Shown: positions 41,198-50,055 of the stretch, piece after piece
How positions within the stretch are numbered: the first letter of the stretch is position 1
Layout of the letters: every line of letters begins with the position of its first letter
Assembly: GCA_035543015.1 (NCBI GenBank)
Contig: DATKKG010000008.1
Coordinates: 1-50,469, forward strand
Direction of reading: 5' to 3'
DNA length: 50,469 nucleotides
Source: DATKKG01 sp035543015
GTDB taxonomy: Archaea > Thermoproteota > Nitrososphaeria > Conexivisphaerales > DTJL01
Position numbers and translations under genes: made by a program
The notes under the pieces: generated by a model
What the model was told of the DNA's origin: nothing
The model's database searches: none
Seen by the model: only the letters and a program-made list of their open reading frames with translations

Positions 41198-42157
41198 ATG
41201 GAGCGCGGCGAGACGCTGATGTGGGTGGAGAAGTACAGGCCCAAGGTCCTGAGCGATCTTGTAGACCAGGAGGACATCGTGGAGAGGTTGACGGCCCTGG
41301 CCAAGAAGCCCGGGGACATGCCTCACCTCCTGCTGACCGGGCCGCCCGGGTCGGGGAAGACCACGGTCGCCTACTGTCTCGCCAGGCAGCTCCTCAAGGA
41401 GTACTGGAAGGACTTCACGCTTGAGCTGAACGCCTCGGACGAGCGCAAGATCGACGACGTTAGGTCGAAGGTGAAGGTCTTCGCCATGCACACCGACAGG
41501 AGGGCCGACATCCCGTTCCGCATCGTGATATTGGACGAGTCGGACCACATGTCGTCAGACGCCCAGACGGCCCTCCGGCGCATAATGGAGGAGTACTCGG
41601 AGACGACGCGGTTCATCCTGACCGCCAACTACTCGAGCAGCATCATAGAGCCCATACAGAGCAGGTGCGCCGTATTCAGGTTCACCAGGCTCCCCGAAGT
41701 GGCCGTTGCAAACCACCTTGGAGACATATGCAAACGCGAGGGAGTGAAGGCGACCGAGGGGGCGCTTCGGCTGGTCTACGAGCTCAGCGACGGGGACCTG
41801 AGGCAGGCGATCAACCAGCTTCAGGCCACGGCGGCGGTCGGCGAGGTGAACGAGGCCAACGTCAAGAGGACCTATGGGGTCTCGAAGAGGGCCTCGGTCA
41901 AGGAGCTGGCCTCGCTGGCGGTCAAGGGGGAGTTCAAGAAGGCGAGGGACCTGCTGGTGGAGCTGCTCAAGGTCTACGGGATGCCCGAGACGGACATCTT
42001 GAAGTACCTCTACCAGGAAGTGTCCGACATGAAGGGCGTGGACCAGGCGAAGGCGGCGAAGCTCATGGCAGACTACGATTTCAGGCTGCTCGAGGGTGCC
42101 CACTCCGAGATCCAGCTGACTGCCCTGCTGGCGGAGCTTTCCACCGTGGCGGCGTGA
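41198..42157 (+). CDS. rfcS: Replication factor C small subunit
   Basis: 319 residues from ATG 41198. Clamp-loader subunit, present in four copies with one RfcL. LMWVEKYRPKVLSDLVDQED, Walker A LTGPPGSGKTT (~residue 48), ELNASDERKIDDVRSKVK, DESDHMSSDAQTALRRIME (Walker B and box VI) and the SRC motif in IQSRCAVFRF are all present. An ATG at 41219 is a less likely start. The stop overlaps the hisS ATG by 1 nt (TGATG), so translation is coupled. Divergent from gins23-mcm, forming a head-to-head replication pair. Confidence 0.96.
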   Translation: MERGETLMWVEKYRPKVLSDLVDQEDIVERLTALAKKPGDMPHLLLTGPPGSGKTTVAYCLARQLLKEYWKDFTLELNASDERKIDDVRSKVKVFAMHTDRRADIPFRIVILDESDHMSSDAQTALRRIMEEYSETTRFILTANYSSSIIEPIQSRCAVFRFTRLPEVAVANHLGDICKREGVKATEGALRLVYELSDGDLRQAINQLQATAAVGEVNEANVKRTYGVSKRASVKELASLAVKGEFKKARDLLVELLKVYGMPETDILKYLYQEVSDMKGVDQAKAAKLMADYDFRLLEGAHSEIQLTALLAELSTVAA

Positions 42158-43422
42158 TGGTGAAGGGTTTGAAGCCTCTGCGGGGGATACGGGACTACGC
42201 TCCAGAGGAGTTCGACAGGCTCGAGGGCATCCGCTCGATATTTGTGGAGCTCTCAAGGCTCTACGGCTTCAGGCTCATGGAGCCGGCGCCCATGGAGGGG
42301 ATCGAGACCCTGGAGGAGAAGAGCGGGCCGGGCATACGCGACGAGATATACAATTTCAAGGACAAGGGCGGAAGGGAGGTGGGCCTCCGCTTCGACCTCA
42401 CGGTGGGGCTCACCAGGTACGCCTGCTTCGACCGGGCGGCCTCCCTGCCGATAAGGCTGGGCAGCTTCGGGGGCGTGTTCAGGTACGACGAGCCGCAGCA
42501 CGCGAGGTACAGGTGGTTCTACCAGTGGGACGTTGAGACCTACGGAAGCCCTAACCCGGAGGCCGACGCTGAGATGGTGGAGTTCACCAGCCAGCTCCTG
42601 GGGAAGGCGGGGGTCAGGGACCACATCGTAAAGATCGGAGACAGGAGGCTCGTCCAGGAGTTCATAGAGAGGAAGTTGGGCTACACCGGGGAAAGGGCGG
42701 TGGAGCTGATGAGGGCGCTGGACAAGGTCGACAAGAAGACCGGCGCCGAGCTCAAGGAGGAGTATGGGGCCAAAGGGTTCCCGGAGGAGGCCGTGGAGCG
42801 CCTCATGGAGTTCGGGGGGCTGGAGGGGAGCCCGTCCGCGGTCCTCGCCAGGCTGCAGGAGGAGGGGCTGGCTTCGGCGTCGAAGGTCGCGGAGCTGGTG
42901 GACGAGCTCTCGGGGGGGAAGGCGAAGTTCGGCCTCAGCGTGAGAATCGTCAGGGGGATCGACTACTATACGTCGACGGTGTACGAAGCGTTCGACCTGA
43001 AGGACGCCGGCCTGGGCGCTTTGGCCGGCGGAGGAAGGTACGACCTCCTTCCGTCCATTTTCGGCAGGAAGGACCTGCCGGCGACGGGTGTCGCGGGAGG
43101 GGCGGAGAGGCTCATGATGGCGCTGGAGGATGAAAGGAGGGCGGGGGTGGCCGCGAGGCCGGTGTACGTCGCCGCGGCCGGCGGGATGCTGAAGGAGGCG
43201 CTGTCGGTGGCCTCGGAACTGAGGTCTCGCGGGACACCCGCCCTGACGGACCTGCAGAGGAGGAGCCTGGCCAGGCAGCTGGAGGAATCGGCCAAGGCGA
43301 AGGCCTCGAAGGTGGTCATCGTAGGACCGGCCGAGTTCGCAAGGGGAGAGGTGGTCATCAGGGACATGGATTCGAGGACGGAGGAGACGGTCCGGCTCAC
43401 GGAGCTGCCCCGAAGGCTCTAG
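42157..43422 (+). CDS. hisS: Histidine-tRNA ligase
   Basis: 421 residues. Class II synthetase that charges tRNA(His). It begins PLRGIRDYAPEEFDRLEGIR. Motif 2 lies around GGVFRYDEPQHARYRWFYQW, and the histidine-specific loops are RIVRGIDYYTSTVYEAF and ALAGGGRYDLL; motif 3 is ATGVAGGAERLMMAL. The C-terminal ~90 residues are the anticodon-binding domain (ARPVYVAAAGG, then VVIVGPAEFARGEVVIRDM). The true start is ATG 42157, set by the overlap with rfcS. The open frame upstream of it is an out-of-frame reading of rfcS. Confidence 0.95.
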   Translation: MVKGLKPLRGIRDYAPEEFDRLEGIRSIFVELSRLYGFRLMEPAPMEGIETLEEKSGPGIRDEIYNFKDKGGREVGLRFDLTVGLTRYACFDRAASLPIRLGSFGGVFRYDEPQHARYRWFYQWDVETYGSPNPEADAEMVEFTSQLLGKAGVRDHIVKIGDRRLVQEFIERKLGYTGERAVELMRALDKVDKKTGAELKEEYGAKGFPEEAVERLMEFGGLEGSPSAVLARLQEEGLASASKVAELVDELSGGKAKFGLSVRIVRGIDYYTSTVYEAFDLKDAGLGALAGGGRYDLLPSIFGRKDLPATGVAGGAERLMMALEDERRAGVAARPVYVAAAGGMLKEALSVASELRSRGTPALTDLQRRSLARQLEESAKAKASKVVIVGPAEFARGEVVIRDMDSRTEETVRLTELPRRL

Positions 43423-43442
43423 GAAGCGCGAGTGCAGAACCG

Positions 43443-43450
43443 ATTATATA
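43443..43450 (+). promoter_or_regulatory. TATA-like box of the etf operon
   Basis: ATTATATA, the clearest TATA element in the window, lies 37-44 nt before the TTG at 43487. AAAGGTG at 43471-43477 may act as ribosome-binding site. Confidence 0.6.
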
Positions 43451-43486
43451 CATCTCAACCGGTAGCCCGCCCAAAGGTGCTGCATC

Positions 43487-45379
43487 TTGCTGGCCGTGGT
43501 CTGCATCAAACAGGTCCCCGACACGACCGAGATCAAGATCGACCCGGAGAAGGGGACCCTCGTCCGTGAGGGCATCCCAGCAATCATCAACCCCACGGAC
43601 GTCAACGCGGCCGAGGAAGCCCTGAGACTCAAGGACCGGTTCGGGGCGAAGGTGGTGGCCATGACCATGGGGCCCCCACAGGCCGACGCCGCCCTGAGGG
43701 AGCTGATCTCCATGGGGGTGGACAGGGGGATCCTGATAACGGATAGGGCCATGGCCGGGGCCGACACCTACGCGACCAGCTACGCGATCCACGCGGCCCT
43801 GAGGAAGCTGGAGGAGCAGGAGGGGCCCGTGGATCTCCTCTTCTTCGGGAACAAGGCCCTCGACGGCGAGACCGGCCAGGTCGGACCTGGGGTGGCGGCC
43901 AGGATGGGGGTCCCGATCATAACCTACACGGTGAAGGTGGAGGAGGTGAGCCCCCAGGGGAAGTATGCGGTGGCCGTGCGGAGGACGGAGGACATGGTGG
44001 AGACGGTGAAGGTGTCCATGCCCGCCGCCATCTCGGTCCTGGAGGAGACCAACCACCCGAGGCGGGCCACCCTGGACGGGATTCTCAGGGCGAGGAAGGC
44101 GACCGTGGAGCTTTGGAACAAGGACACCATAGAGGCCGACCCGAAGAAGACGGGCCTCGCCGGGTCGCCCACCATCGTGAAGAGGATGTTCATCCCCAAG
44201 CCGAGAGGGAGGGGCGAAATAATCGACGGGAGGGAGGAGCCCGCCAAGGCTGCGGAATGGCTCGCCGCGAAGCTTGCTGGGTTGACAGTCTTCGGAGGGA
44301 AGGGGGAGGGGGCGGCGGGAGGCTCGGAGGCCGAGGCCGTGCAGGCCGTGGTCAAGCACGACCCGAAGATGGAGCACAGCGGGGTCTGGGTGTACGTCGA
44401 GCAGAACGAAGGCCAGGTCGCAGGGGTCTCCTGGGAGCTGATGGGTGAGGGGGCCAAGGTGGCGAAGAAGCTGGACACCCAGCTGGAGGCCGTCGTCATC
44501 GGAGACGACGCCAGGGCCATGGCCGAGGAGGCGCTGGAGTACGGAGCATCGAGGGTCTACCTGGTCCAGCACCCTCTCCTGAAACACTACAGGACCTTTC
44601 CGTACGCCAAGGCGTTCACCGAGGTGGCGGTGGCGAGCAAGCCACAGGTCATAATGATCGGCGCCACGCGGAACGGCAGGGACCTCGCGGGGATGGTGGC
44701 GACGAACCTGGGGACGGGCCTGACGGCGGACTGCACGCAGCTGGACGTCGAGCCCGGGACTGGGCTCATGCTGCAGATCAGGCCCACCTTCGGAGGGAGC
44801 CAGCTGGCGGTCATCATGACGCCGAGGCACATGCCCCAGATGAGCACCGTGCGGCCCGGGGTCTTCCCCCGGCCCGCCAGGGGCGCCGCGAAGGGGGAGG
44901 TGGTGGAGCTCAGGGCTTCCCTGAAGGAGGAGGAGATACCCAGCAAGGTGGCCGACTTCAAGTGGATAGAGAGGCAGGGGATGGTCCAGGAGGCGGACGT
45001 GGTGGTTTCGGGAGGGATGGGCCTGGGCTCGGCCAAGAGCTTCCGTCTTGTGGACGAGCTGGCGTCGGCTCTCGGGGGGGCGGCCGGCGCGTCGAGGAAG
45101 GCCGTGGAGTCGGGCTACGCCGACAAGGAGAACCAGGTGGGGCAGACCGGGAAGACCGTCAGGCCTAAGCTCTACTTCGCCGTGGGGATCTCCGGGGCGA
45201 TACAGCACCTTGTGGGGATGCAGGGGGCGGAGACGGTGGTGGCGCTGAACTTGGACCCAGATGCCCCCATCTTCAACTCATGCAACTACGGCGTCGTCGG
45301 AGACGCCCTGAAGGTGGTGCCGCTGCTCCTTGATGTCATAAGGACGGAGTACCCCGGCTTGAGGAGGAAGGGGGAGTGA
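43487..45379 (+). CDS. Fused electron-transfer flavoprotein, beta-alpha (FixA-FixB)
   Basis: 630 residues. The EtfB part (residues ~1-265) begins AVVCIKQVPDTTEIKIDP and carries the family's PVDLLFFGNKALDGETGQVG and VSMPAAISVLEETNHPR. The EtfA part (~285-630) has the FAD-binding sequence RPKLYFAVGISGAIQHLVGM and ALNLDPDAPIFNSCNYGVVGD. ETF carries electrons from dehydrogenases. In the FixABCX/EtfABCX complex it bifurcates electrons from NADH to ferredoxin and a quinone. The two subunits are separate in most organisms, so fusion is notable. TTG start; the stop overlaps the next gene by 4 nt. Confidence 0.94.
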   Translation: MLAVVCIKQVPDTTEIKIDPEKGTLVREGIPAIINPTDVNAAEEALRLKDRFGAKVVAMTMGPPQADAALRELISMGVDRGILITDRAMAGADTYATSYAIHAALRKLEEQEGPVDLLFFGNKALDGETGQVGPGVAARMGVPIITYTVKVEEVSPQGKYAVAVRRTEDMVETVKVSMPAAISVLEETNHPRRATLDGILRARKATVELWNKDTIEADPKKTGLAGSPTIVKRMFIPKPRGRGEIIDGREEPAKAAEWLAAKLAGLTVFGGKGEGAAGGSEAEAVQAVVKHDPKMEHSGVWVYVEQNEGQVAGVSWELMGEGAKVAKKLDTQLEAVVIGDDARAMAEEALEYGASRVYLVQHPLLKHYRTFPYAKAFTEVAVASKPQVIMIGATRNGRDLAGMVATNLGTGLTADCTQLDVEPGTGLMLQIRPTFGGSQLAVIMTPRHMPQMSTVRPGVFPRPARGAAKGEVVELRASLKEEEIPSKVADFKWIERQGMVQEADVVVSGGMGLGSAKSFRLVDELASALGGAAGASRKAVESGYADKENQVGQTGKTVRPKLYFAVGISGAIQHLVGMQGAETVVALNLDPDAPIFNSCNYGVVGDALKVVPLLLDVIRTEYPGLRRKGE

Positions 45380-46662
45380 CAGAGAAGTTCGACGCGGCCG
45401 TCGTGGGGGCGGGGCCCGCGGGCATCACAGCCGCCTATATGATGGCGAAGGCGGGGGTCGGCGTGGTCGTCATCGAAAGGGGCGAATTCCCGGGAAGCAA
45501 GAACGTCATCGGCGGGGTCTTCTACGTGAAGACCCTGGACGACATCCTGCCCGGCTTCTGGAAGGAGGCCCCTCTCGAGAGGAACGTGGTGCAGCATTCC
45601 TACTGCCTGATGGGACGGAGGGACTTCTCCACCATCAGCTACAGGCACACGGGGCCCATGGAGAAGCCGAACGGTTTCACCGTGCTGAGGTCCAAGTTCG
45701 ACAGGTGGTACGCGAAGAAGGCGGAGGAGGCGGGCGCAACGATCGTCCTGAAGACGAACGTCACGGAACTCCTTCGGGAGGGGGGGAAGGTGGTCGGCGT
45801 GAGGACGGACAGAGGGGACCTGATGGCGGACGTGACAGTCGTCTCGGAAGGGGCGAACACGATGCTGTCGGAGGGGGCGGGTCTCATCGGGAAGCCCAGG
45901 CCAGACCAGATGGCCGTCGCGGTGAGGGAGATCATCTCCCTGCCGGCCGACAGGATCCAGGAGAGGTTCGGCCTCCGGGAGGGGGAAGGGGCGGCGATTC
46001 ACTACCTGGGCTCGATGTTCAGGGGCCTGGTCGGCTTCGGCTTCGTTTACACCAACAGGGACTCCCTTTCGGTAGGGCTCGGGGCGACCATCTCGACGAT
46101 GATGAAAGCCAAGGTTAGGCCCTACGACCTCATGGAGAGGTTCAAGGAGGAGCCTTCCGTCGCTTCGTACGTGGCCGGCGGGCTTGTCAAGGAGTACCAG
46201 GCCCACATGATCCCCGAAGGGGGCTACGGGGGGATGCCGACCCTCGCGGCCGACGGCGTCCTGGTGGCGGGAGACTCGGCCATGCTGGCCAACCCGGTCA
46301 CCGGCGAAGGGGCGGACCTGGCAGTGCTCTCCGGGAGGCTGGCCGGGGAGACCGCATCCCTGGCGAAGAAGGCCCGGGACTACTCCGCGAGGTACCTGGG
46401 GATATACACGAAGAGCCTGAGGAGGTCGTTCGCTGTCAGGGACATGAAGAAGCAGGCGGGGCTCCTCCACTACATCGAGGAGAACGTGGACATCATCGAC
46501 CGGTACCCGGAGGCGGTGAACGCGGCGCTGGAGGAATGGTTCAGGGTCGACGGAGCCACGAGAGGCGAGAAGGTCAGGAGGATCGAAGGCATCGTTATAT
46601 CGAAGAGGAGGCCTGCGAAGCTGCTCAGGGACTTGTTCACCCTGGGGAGGAAGCTGGTTTGA
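45376..46662 (+). CDS. fixC: FixC/EtfC-type flavoprotein dehydrogenase
   Basis: 428 residues. FAD-binding protein related to ETF:quinone oxidoreductase. The N-terminal dinucleotide fold is AAVVGAGPAGITAAYMMAKA with the acidic VVVIERGE following. GVLVAGDSAMLANPVTGEGADLA is the second FAD contact. The middle carries the GxGFVYTNRDSLSVGLG strand of the quinone or electron-transfer domain. It has no iron-sulfur domain of its own; FixX supplies it, encoded 4 nt overlapping. GTG start overlapping the fused ETF stop. Expected to sit at the membrane and pass electrons to a quinone (from the family). Confidence 0.94.
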   Translation: MTEKFDAAVVGAGPAGITAAYMMAKAGVGVVVIERGEFPGSKNVIGGVFYVKTLDDILPGFWKEAPLERNVVQHSYCLMGRRDFSTISYRHTGPMEKPNGFTVLRSKFDRWYAKKAEEAGATIVLKTNVTELLREGGKVVGVRTDRGDLMADVTVVSEGANTMLSEGAGLIGKPRPDQMAVAVREIISLPADRIQERFGLREGEGAAIHYLGSMFRGLVGFGFVYTNRDSLSVGLGATISTMMKAKVRPYDLMERFKEEPSVASYVAGGLVKEYQAHMIPEGGYGGMPTLAADGVLVAGDSAMLANPVTGEGADLAVLSGRLAGETASLAKKARDYSARYLGIYTKSLRRSFAVRDMKKQAGLLHYIEENVDIIDRYPEAVNAALEEWFRVDGATRGEKVRRIEGIVISKRRPAKLLRDLFTLGRKLV

Positions 46663-46922
46663 GGCTGGAGGAGAAGCTCTATCTGCTGAGGCACGTCGTC
46701 GACGAAAAGTCTCACATCAGCGTCGACGAGGCCAAGTGCGCCCAGTGCGCCGACAAGTTCTGCCTGGACATATGCCCCGCCAACGTCTACTCCTACAACG
46801 ACAGGAAGGTCTTCATCGCGTTCGAGAACTGCGTGGAGTGCGGGACCTGCAGGATAGCCTGCCCCTTCATCAACTGGGTGAACCCCCTGGGCGGCACCGG
46901 CATTTCGTACAGGTTCGGCTAG
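46659..46922 (+). CDS. fixX: FixX/EtfX-type ferredoxin
   Basis: 87 residues from TTG 46659, which overlaps the fixC stop (TTGA). Cysteines at 27, 30, 35 and 39 (CxxC-x4-CxxxCP) and 58, 61, 64 and 68 (CxxCxxCxxxCP) suit two [4Fe-4S] clusters. The first set has one longer gap than the classical pattern. It closes the four-function operon fused-ETF, fixC, fixX, and relays electrons between the flavoproteins. A longer open frame in another phase covers the same region but lacks a ferredoxin start. Nothing else is evident between 46923 and 47052. Confidence 0.92.
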   Translation: MRLEEKLYLLRHVVDEKSHISVDEAKCAQCADKFCLDICPANVYSYNDRKVFIAFENCVECGTCRIACPFINWVNPLGGTGISYRFG

Positions 46923-47084
46923 GTCTCCGGACGAGGTCAGCTAACCGAAGGGAGGGACATGGGCCGCGCAAGGGCTCAAGCGACTCGCTGCGGAATGCTG
47001 ATGGAAGACGCCGTTTTTCGCAAGAACGCCATGCGGCTTTGTTATGAGAAGGCTTTTGAACGAAGGCCTCCGGTAACCCTCAGC

Positions 47085-48422
47085 TTGAAAGGAAAGCGCA
47101 TCGACATCAGAGTGCAACCGCCGGGGCCAAAGGCGAGGAAGATAGTCGACAGGACCGAGGAGGCGCTGTCTCCCTCCATAGCCAGGTTCTACCCTCTGGC
47201 GGTGGAGTCCGCCCACGGCTGCCTTGTGAAGGACGTCGACGGGAACACGTACATCGACATGAACGCCGGCATCGCCGTCCTGGCCGTCGGGTCGACGCCG
47301 GAGCCCGTCGTCAAGGCCGTCAAGGAGCAGGCCGATAAGTTCCTTCATTACTCCTACACGGACTTCTACTACAAGAACATCGTCGACCTGGCCGACAAGC
47401 TGGGGCGGATAACCCCTGGGGATTTCGAGAAGCAGGTCTACTTCGGCAACAGCGGGACGGAGGCGACGGAGGCTGCCATGAAGCTCACCAGATACCACAG
47501 CGGCAGGCCCCGGTTCCTAGCCTACGCAGGGGCCTTCCACGGGAGGACCATGGGAGCGGTCTCCTTGACTGCCAGCAAGACCAAGCAGATGAAGGGTTTC
47601 TCGCCGCTGGTGCCTGGAGTGACGCATGTTCCGTACCCATACTGCTATCGCTGCCCGTTCCACCTGGAGTTCCCCGAATGCGGCTACTATTGCGTGGACT
47701 TCATCGGTGAGCAGGTGCTCGACAAGTACGTTCCACCGGAGGAGGTGGCGGCGATGTTCTTCGAGAGCATCCAGGGAGAGGGTGGATACGTCGTTCCACC
47801 CGAGGACTACTTCAGGAGGCTGGAGAAGCTGCTGAAGCCCCACGGAATCATGCTGGTCGACGACGAGATCCAGTCAGGGATGGGCAGGACGGGGAAGTGG
47901 TTCGCCGTGGAGCATTTCGGCATCAAGCCTGACGTGGTGCTCATCTCCAAGGCCATCGCGGGCGGCCTCCCCCTGAGCGCGGTCGTGGCGAAGAAGGAGA
48001 TCATGACATGGGGACCAGGTTCGCACGCTTCGACGTTCGGGGCCAACCCAGTGGCTGCCGCCGCGGCCCTTGCGACCATCTCCATGATCGAAGATCGGGA
48101 GCTCCTGCGCAACGCGGACAAGGTCGGGGCGCACATCATGAAGAGGCTCGAAGAGATGAAGGAGAGGTATGAAATCGTGGGTGACGTTCGGGGGAAGGGC
48201 CTGATGATCGGAGCGGAGATAGTCAAGGACAAGCGCTCCAAGGAGTTCGGGACTAGACACGTCGAGAACATCCTGGACTACACGTGGAAGCACGGCGTCC
48301 TGCTCATCAGCTGCGGAAAGTCCACGCTGAGGTTCGTGCCGCCTCTGATCATCGACCAAGGGACGGCCGACGAGGCCTTGGAGGTCGTCGAATCCGCCGT
48401 GGCCAAGGAATCCGCCAACTAG
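47085..48422 (+). CDS. Class III aminotransferase (4-aminobutyrate/ornithine type)
   Basis: 445 residues from TTG 47085. PLP enzyme that transfers an omega- or alpha-amino group to a 2-oxoacid. FGNSGTEATEAAMKLTRYHS, FLAYAGAFHGRTMGAVSLT and LVDDEIQSGMGRTGKWFAVE are typical. The PLP lysine is in LISKAIAGGLPLSAVV (about residue 290). The frame is open upstream to ATG 46959, but codons there lack the GC-rich third positions of real genes, and a TATA-like CTTTTGAA at 47053-47060 lies 25-32 nt before the TTG. Substrate (GABA, ornithine, acetylornithine or 2-aminoadipate-type) is not certain. Confidence 0.9.
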   Translation: MKGKRIDIRVQPPGPKARKIVDRTEEALSPSIARFYPLAVESAHGCLVKDVDGNTYIDMNAGIAVLAVGSTPEPVVKAVKEQADKFLHYSYTDFYYKNIVDLADKLGRITPGDFEKQVYFGNSGTEATEAAMKLTRYHSGRPRFLAYAGAFHGRTMGAVSLTASKTKQMKGFSPLVPGVTHVPYPYCYRCPFHLEFPECGYYCVDFIGEQVLDKYVPPEEVAAMFFESIQGEGGYVVPPEDYFRRLEKLLKPHGIMLVDDEIQSGMGRTGKWFAVEHFGIKPDVVLISKAIAGGLPLSAVVAKKEIMTWGPGSHASTFGANPVAAAAALATISMIEDRELLRNADKVGAHIMKRLEEMKERYEIVGDVRGKGLMIGAEIVKDKRSKEFGTRHVENILDYTWKHGVLLISCGKSTLRFVPPLIIDQGTADEALEVVESAVAKESAN

Positions 48423-48433
48423 CCTCGGAGAAC

Positions 48434-48441
48434 TGTTTATC
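48434..48441 (+). promoter_or_regulatory. TATA-like box of the BtpA-family gene
   Basis: TGTTTATC lies 25-32 nt before the GTG at 48466, in the 43-nt gap after the aminotransferase, pointing to a leaderless transcript. Confidence 0.45.
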
Positions 48442-48465
48442 TCGCCTGCGTTCCTAGGGGCGACT

Positions 48466-49257
48466 GTGGAGTTCAAGGAGCTGTTCCCGAGGAAGCCGGT
48501 CCTTGGGATGATACACATGCCGGCCCTTCCCGGCGCGCCGAGGAACAAGCTCTCGATGAACGAGCTGATCGAGTTCGCGCTGTCGGAGGCCGCAAAGCTG
48601 GAGCTGGCCGGCATCGACGGGGCCATCGTCGAGAACGTAGGCGACTACCCGTTCTTCAGGAGCCACGTCCCGCCCGTCACCGTGGCCGCGATGGCCAGCG
48701 TGGTCAGGGAGGTGAAGGACCATACGATGATGAGGGTGGGGGTGAACATGCTGCGCAACGCCTGCGAGGAGGCCTTGTCGGTTGCGTACGTCACCGGCGC
48801 GGACTTCATCCGCTGCAATGTGATGATAGGGGCCTACGTCACAGACCAGGGGATCATACAGGGATGCGCCGCCAAGCTGGCGCGGCTCCGCATGGGCTTC
48901 AAGAGGGACATCCTGGTCTTCGGCGACGTGCACGTCAAGCACGCGTACCCGCTCTTCAACGTCCCCATCGACGACGCGGCCAGGGACCTGGCGGAGAGAG
49001 GAGGTGCCGACGCGGTGCTGGTTTCGGGGGCGAGGAGCCCGGTGCCTCCTTCTTTCGAGACCCTGAAGACCGTGAAGGACGCCATCAGGCTTCCTGTGCT
49101 CATAGGGAGCGGCATAGGGCTGGCCAACGTCAAGGAGTTCTACGAGAAATCGGACGGGGTCCTCCTGGGAGAGACCGACTTCAAGCTGGGGGGCGTGTGG
49201 GGAGGGGCCAGCGACGGGGAGGCCTACGCGAAGGCCGTCAGGGCCTGCAAGGGCTAG
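48466..49257 (+). CDS. BtpA/SgcQ family TIM-barrel protein
   Basis: 263 residues. It opens KPVLGMIHMPALPGAP, the family signature, then LAGIDGAIVENVGDYPFF, RVGVNMLRNACEEALSVAY, GADFIRCNVMIGAYVTDQGI, DILVFGDVHVKHAYPL and GGADAVLVSGARSPVP, with LIGSGIGLANVKEFY near the end as the phosphate-binding loop of a TIM barrel. In cyanobacteria BtpA affects photosystem I assembly; in other prokaryotes the enzyme activity is unknown, with sugar or nucleoside metabolism suggested. GTG start. It shares a 4-nt stop overlap with the convergent DNA glycosylase. Confidence 0.88.
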   Translation: MEFKELFPRKPVLGMIHMPALPGAPRNKLSMNELIEFALSEAAKLELAGIDGAIVENVGDYPFFRSHVPPVTVAAMASVVREVKDHTMMRVGVNMLRNACEEALSVAYVTGADFIRCNVMIGAYVTDQGIIQGCAAKLARLRMGFKRDILVFGDVHVKHAYPLFNVPIDDAARDLAERGGADAVLVSGARSPVPPSFETLKTVKDAIRLPVLIGSGIGLANVKEFYEKSDGVLLGETDFKLGGVWGGASDGEAYAKAVRACKG

Positions 49258-49937
49258 CCTTCGTCCATGTCGGTGGACCGCCAGAGGTAGAGAGAGGCCA
49301 CGGTGCAGTATGGATGCCACCTTGAGCCGATCTCCATCACCTCGTCTTCCGTGGGCAGTTCCTCCAGGCCGTAGAGCCGCTTGACTGCGGCCCGTATGCC
49401 CAGGTCGCCCGACGGGAGGACGTCCAGCCGCCCCAGGGGGAATATCAGGAACATCTGCGCCGTCCATCTGCCGATTCCCTTCACTTCGTCGAGCATTGAG
49501 ATCACCTCCTCGTCGCCCCTGTCCCCCAGAGTCAGGAGGTCGAGGGAGCCGCCTGCGACACGCCGGGACAGGTCCATCAGGTATTCGACCTTCCTCCTAG
49601 AGAGACCGGTGGCCCTGAGCCTCCCTTCCTCGGTCGCAAGAAGCTGCTCCGGGGTCGGGAACCGGCCCCCGTAGACCCCCTTGAAGCGGCCGAGGATGGC
49701 TTCGGCCGCGGAGCCGGCGAGCTGCTGGAAGACGATGCTGACGACGAGGGCCTCGAATGGCTCGAGGCCGTCGTGCAGCCGCAGCTTCCCCACCTTCTCT
49801 ATGACTGGCCTGAGCTTGGGGTCCATCCTGCTGAGGTGACGGGCCGCCCTGTCAAGCTCCCTCGGCGTGAGCCGCCTTCCGAACCGCCATGTCGCTTCAG
49901 GGTCCAAGCTCAGGGCTGAGCCGCTTCCGGGGTTCAT
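49254..49937 (-). CDS. AlkA-type DNA-3-methyladenine glycosylase (HhH-GPD)
   Basis: 227 residues from ATG 49937. Removes alkylated bases from DNA. HhH-GPD features: PFEALVVSIVFQQLAGSAAE, TGLSRRKVEYLMDLSRRV, then the helix-hairpin-helix VKGIGRWTAQMFLIF and the catalytic aspartate region LDVLPSGDLGIRAAVKRLYG (D of GDLG). A TATA-like CTTTATGA overlaps ATG 49937, so the real start may be TTG 49907 (218 codons), or, if another promoter is used, a GTG/ATG further upstream. The 49938-50055 gap shows no gene. Confidence 0.9.
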   Translation of the reverse strand: MNPGSGSALSLDPEATWRFGRRLTPRELDRAARHLSRMDPKLRPVIEKVGKLRLHDGLEPFEALVVSIVFQQLAGSAAEAILGRFKGVYGGRFPTPEQLLATEEGRLRATGLSRRKVEYLMDLSRRVAGGSLDLLTLGDRGDEEVISMLDEVKGIGRWTAQMFLIFPLGRLDVLPSGDLGIRAAVKRLYGLEELPTEDEVMEIGSRWHPYCTVASLYLWRSTDMDEG

Positions 49938-50055
49938 AAAGCTAGAGGGGAGGGAGGAGGCAGGTCGCGTATCCCATCCCGCACCCTCCTCTCGGCCTGC
50001 TTCGGGGGGACGCACCATGGCCGGCATTCCGGCCCGATGGAGCACTCGGGGTGGT

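Noticed and set aside
41665..42156. Upstream extension of hisS
   Set aside because: Out-of-frame reading of rfcS. HisS homology begins exactly at ATG 42157.
43397..45208. 603-codon open frame antisense to the fused ETF gene
   Set aside because: It is Arg/His/Pro/Gly-rich without any domain, mirrors the codon structure of the ETF gene and has no promoter. Long antisense frames are expected at this GC content.
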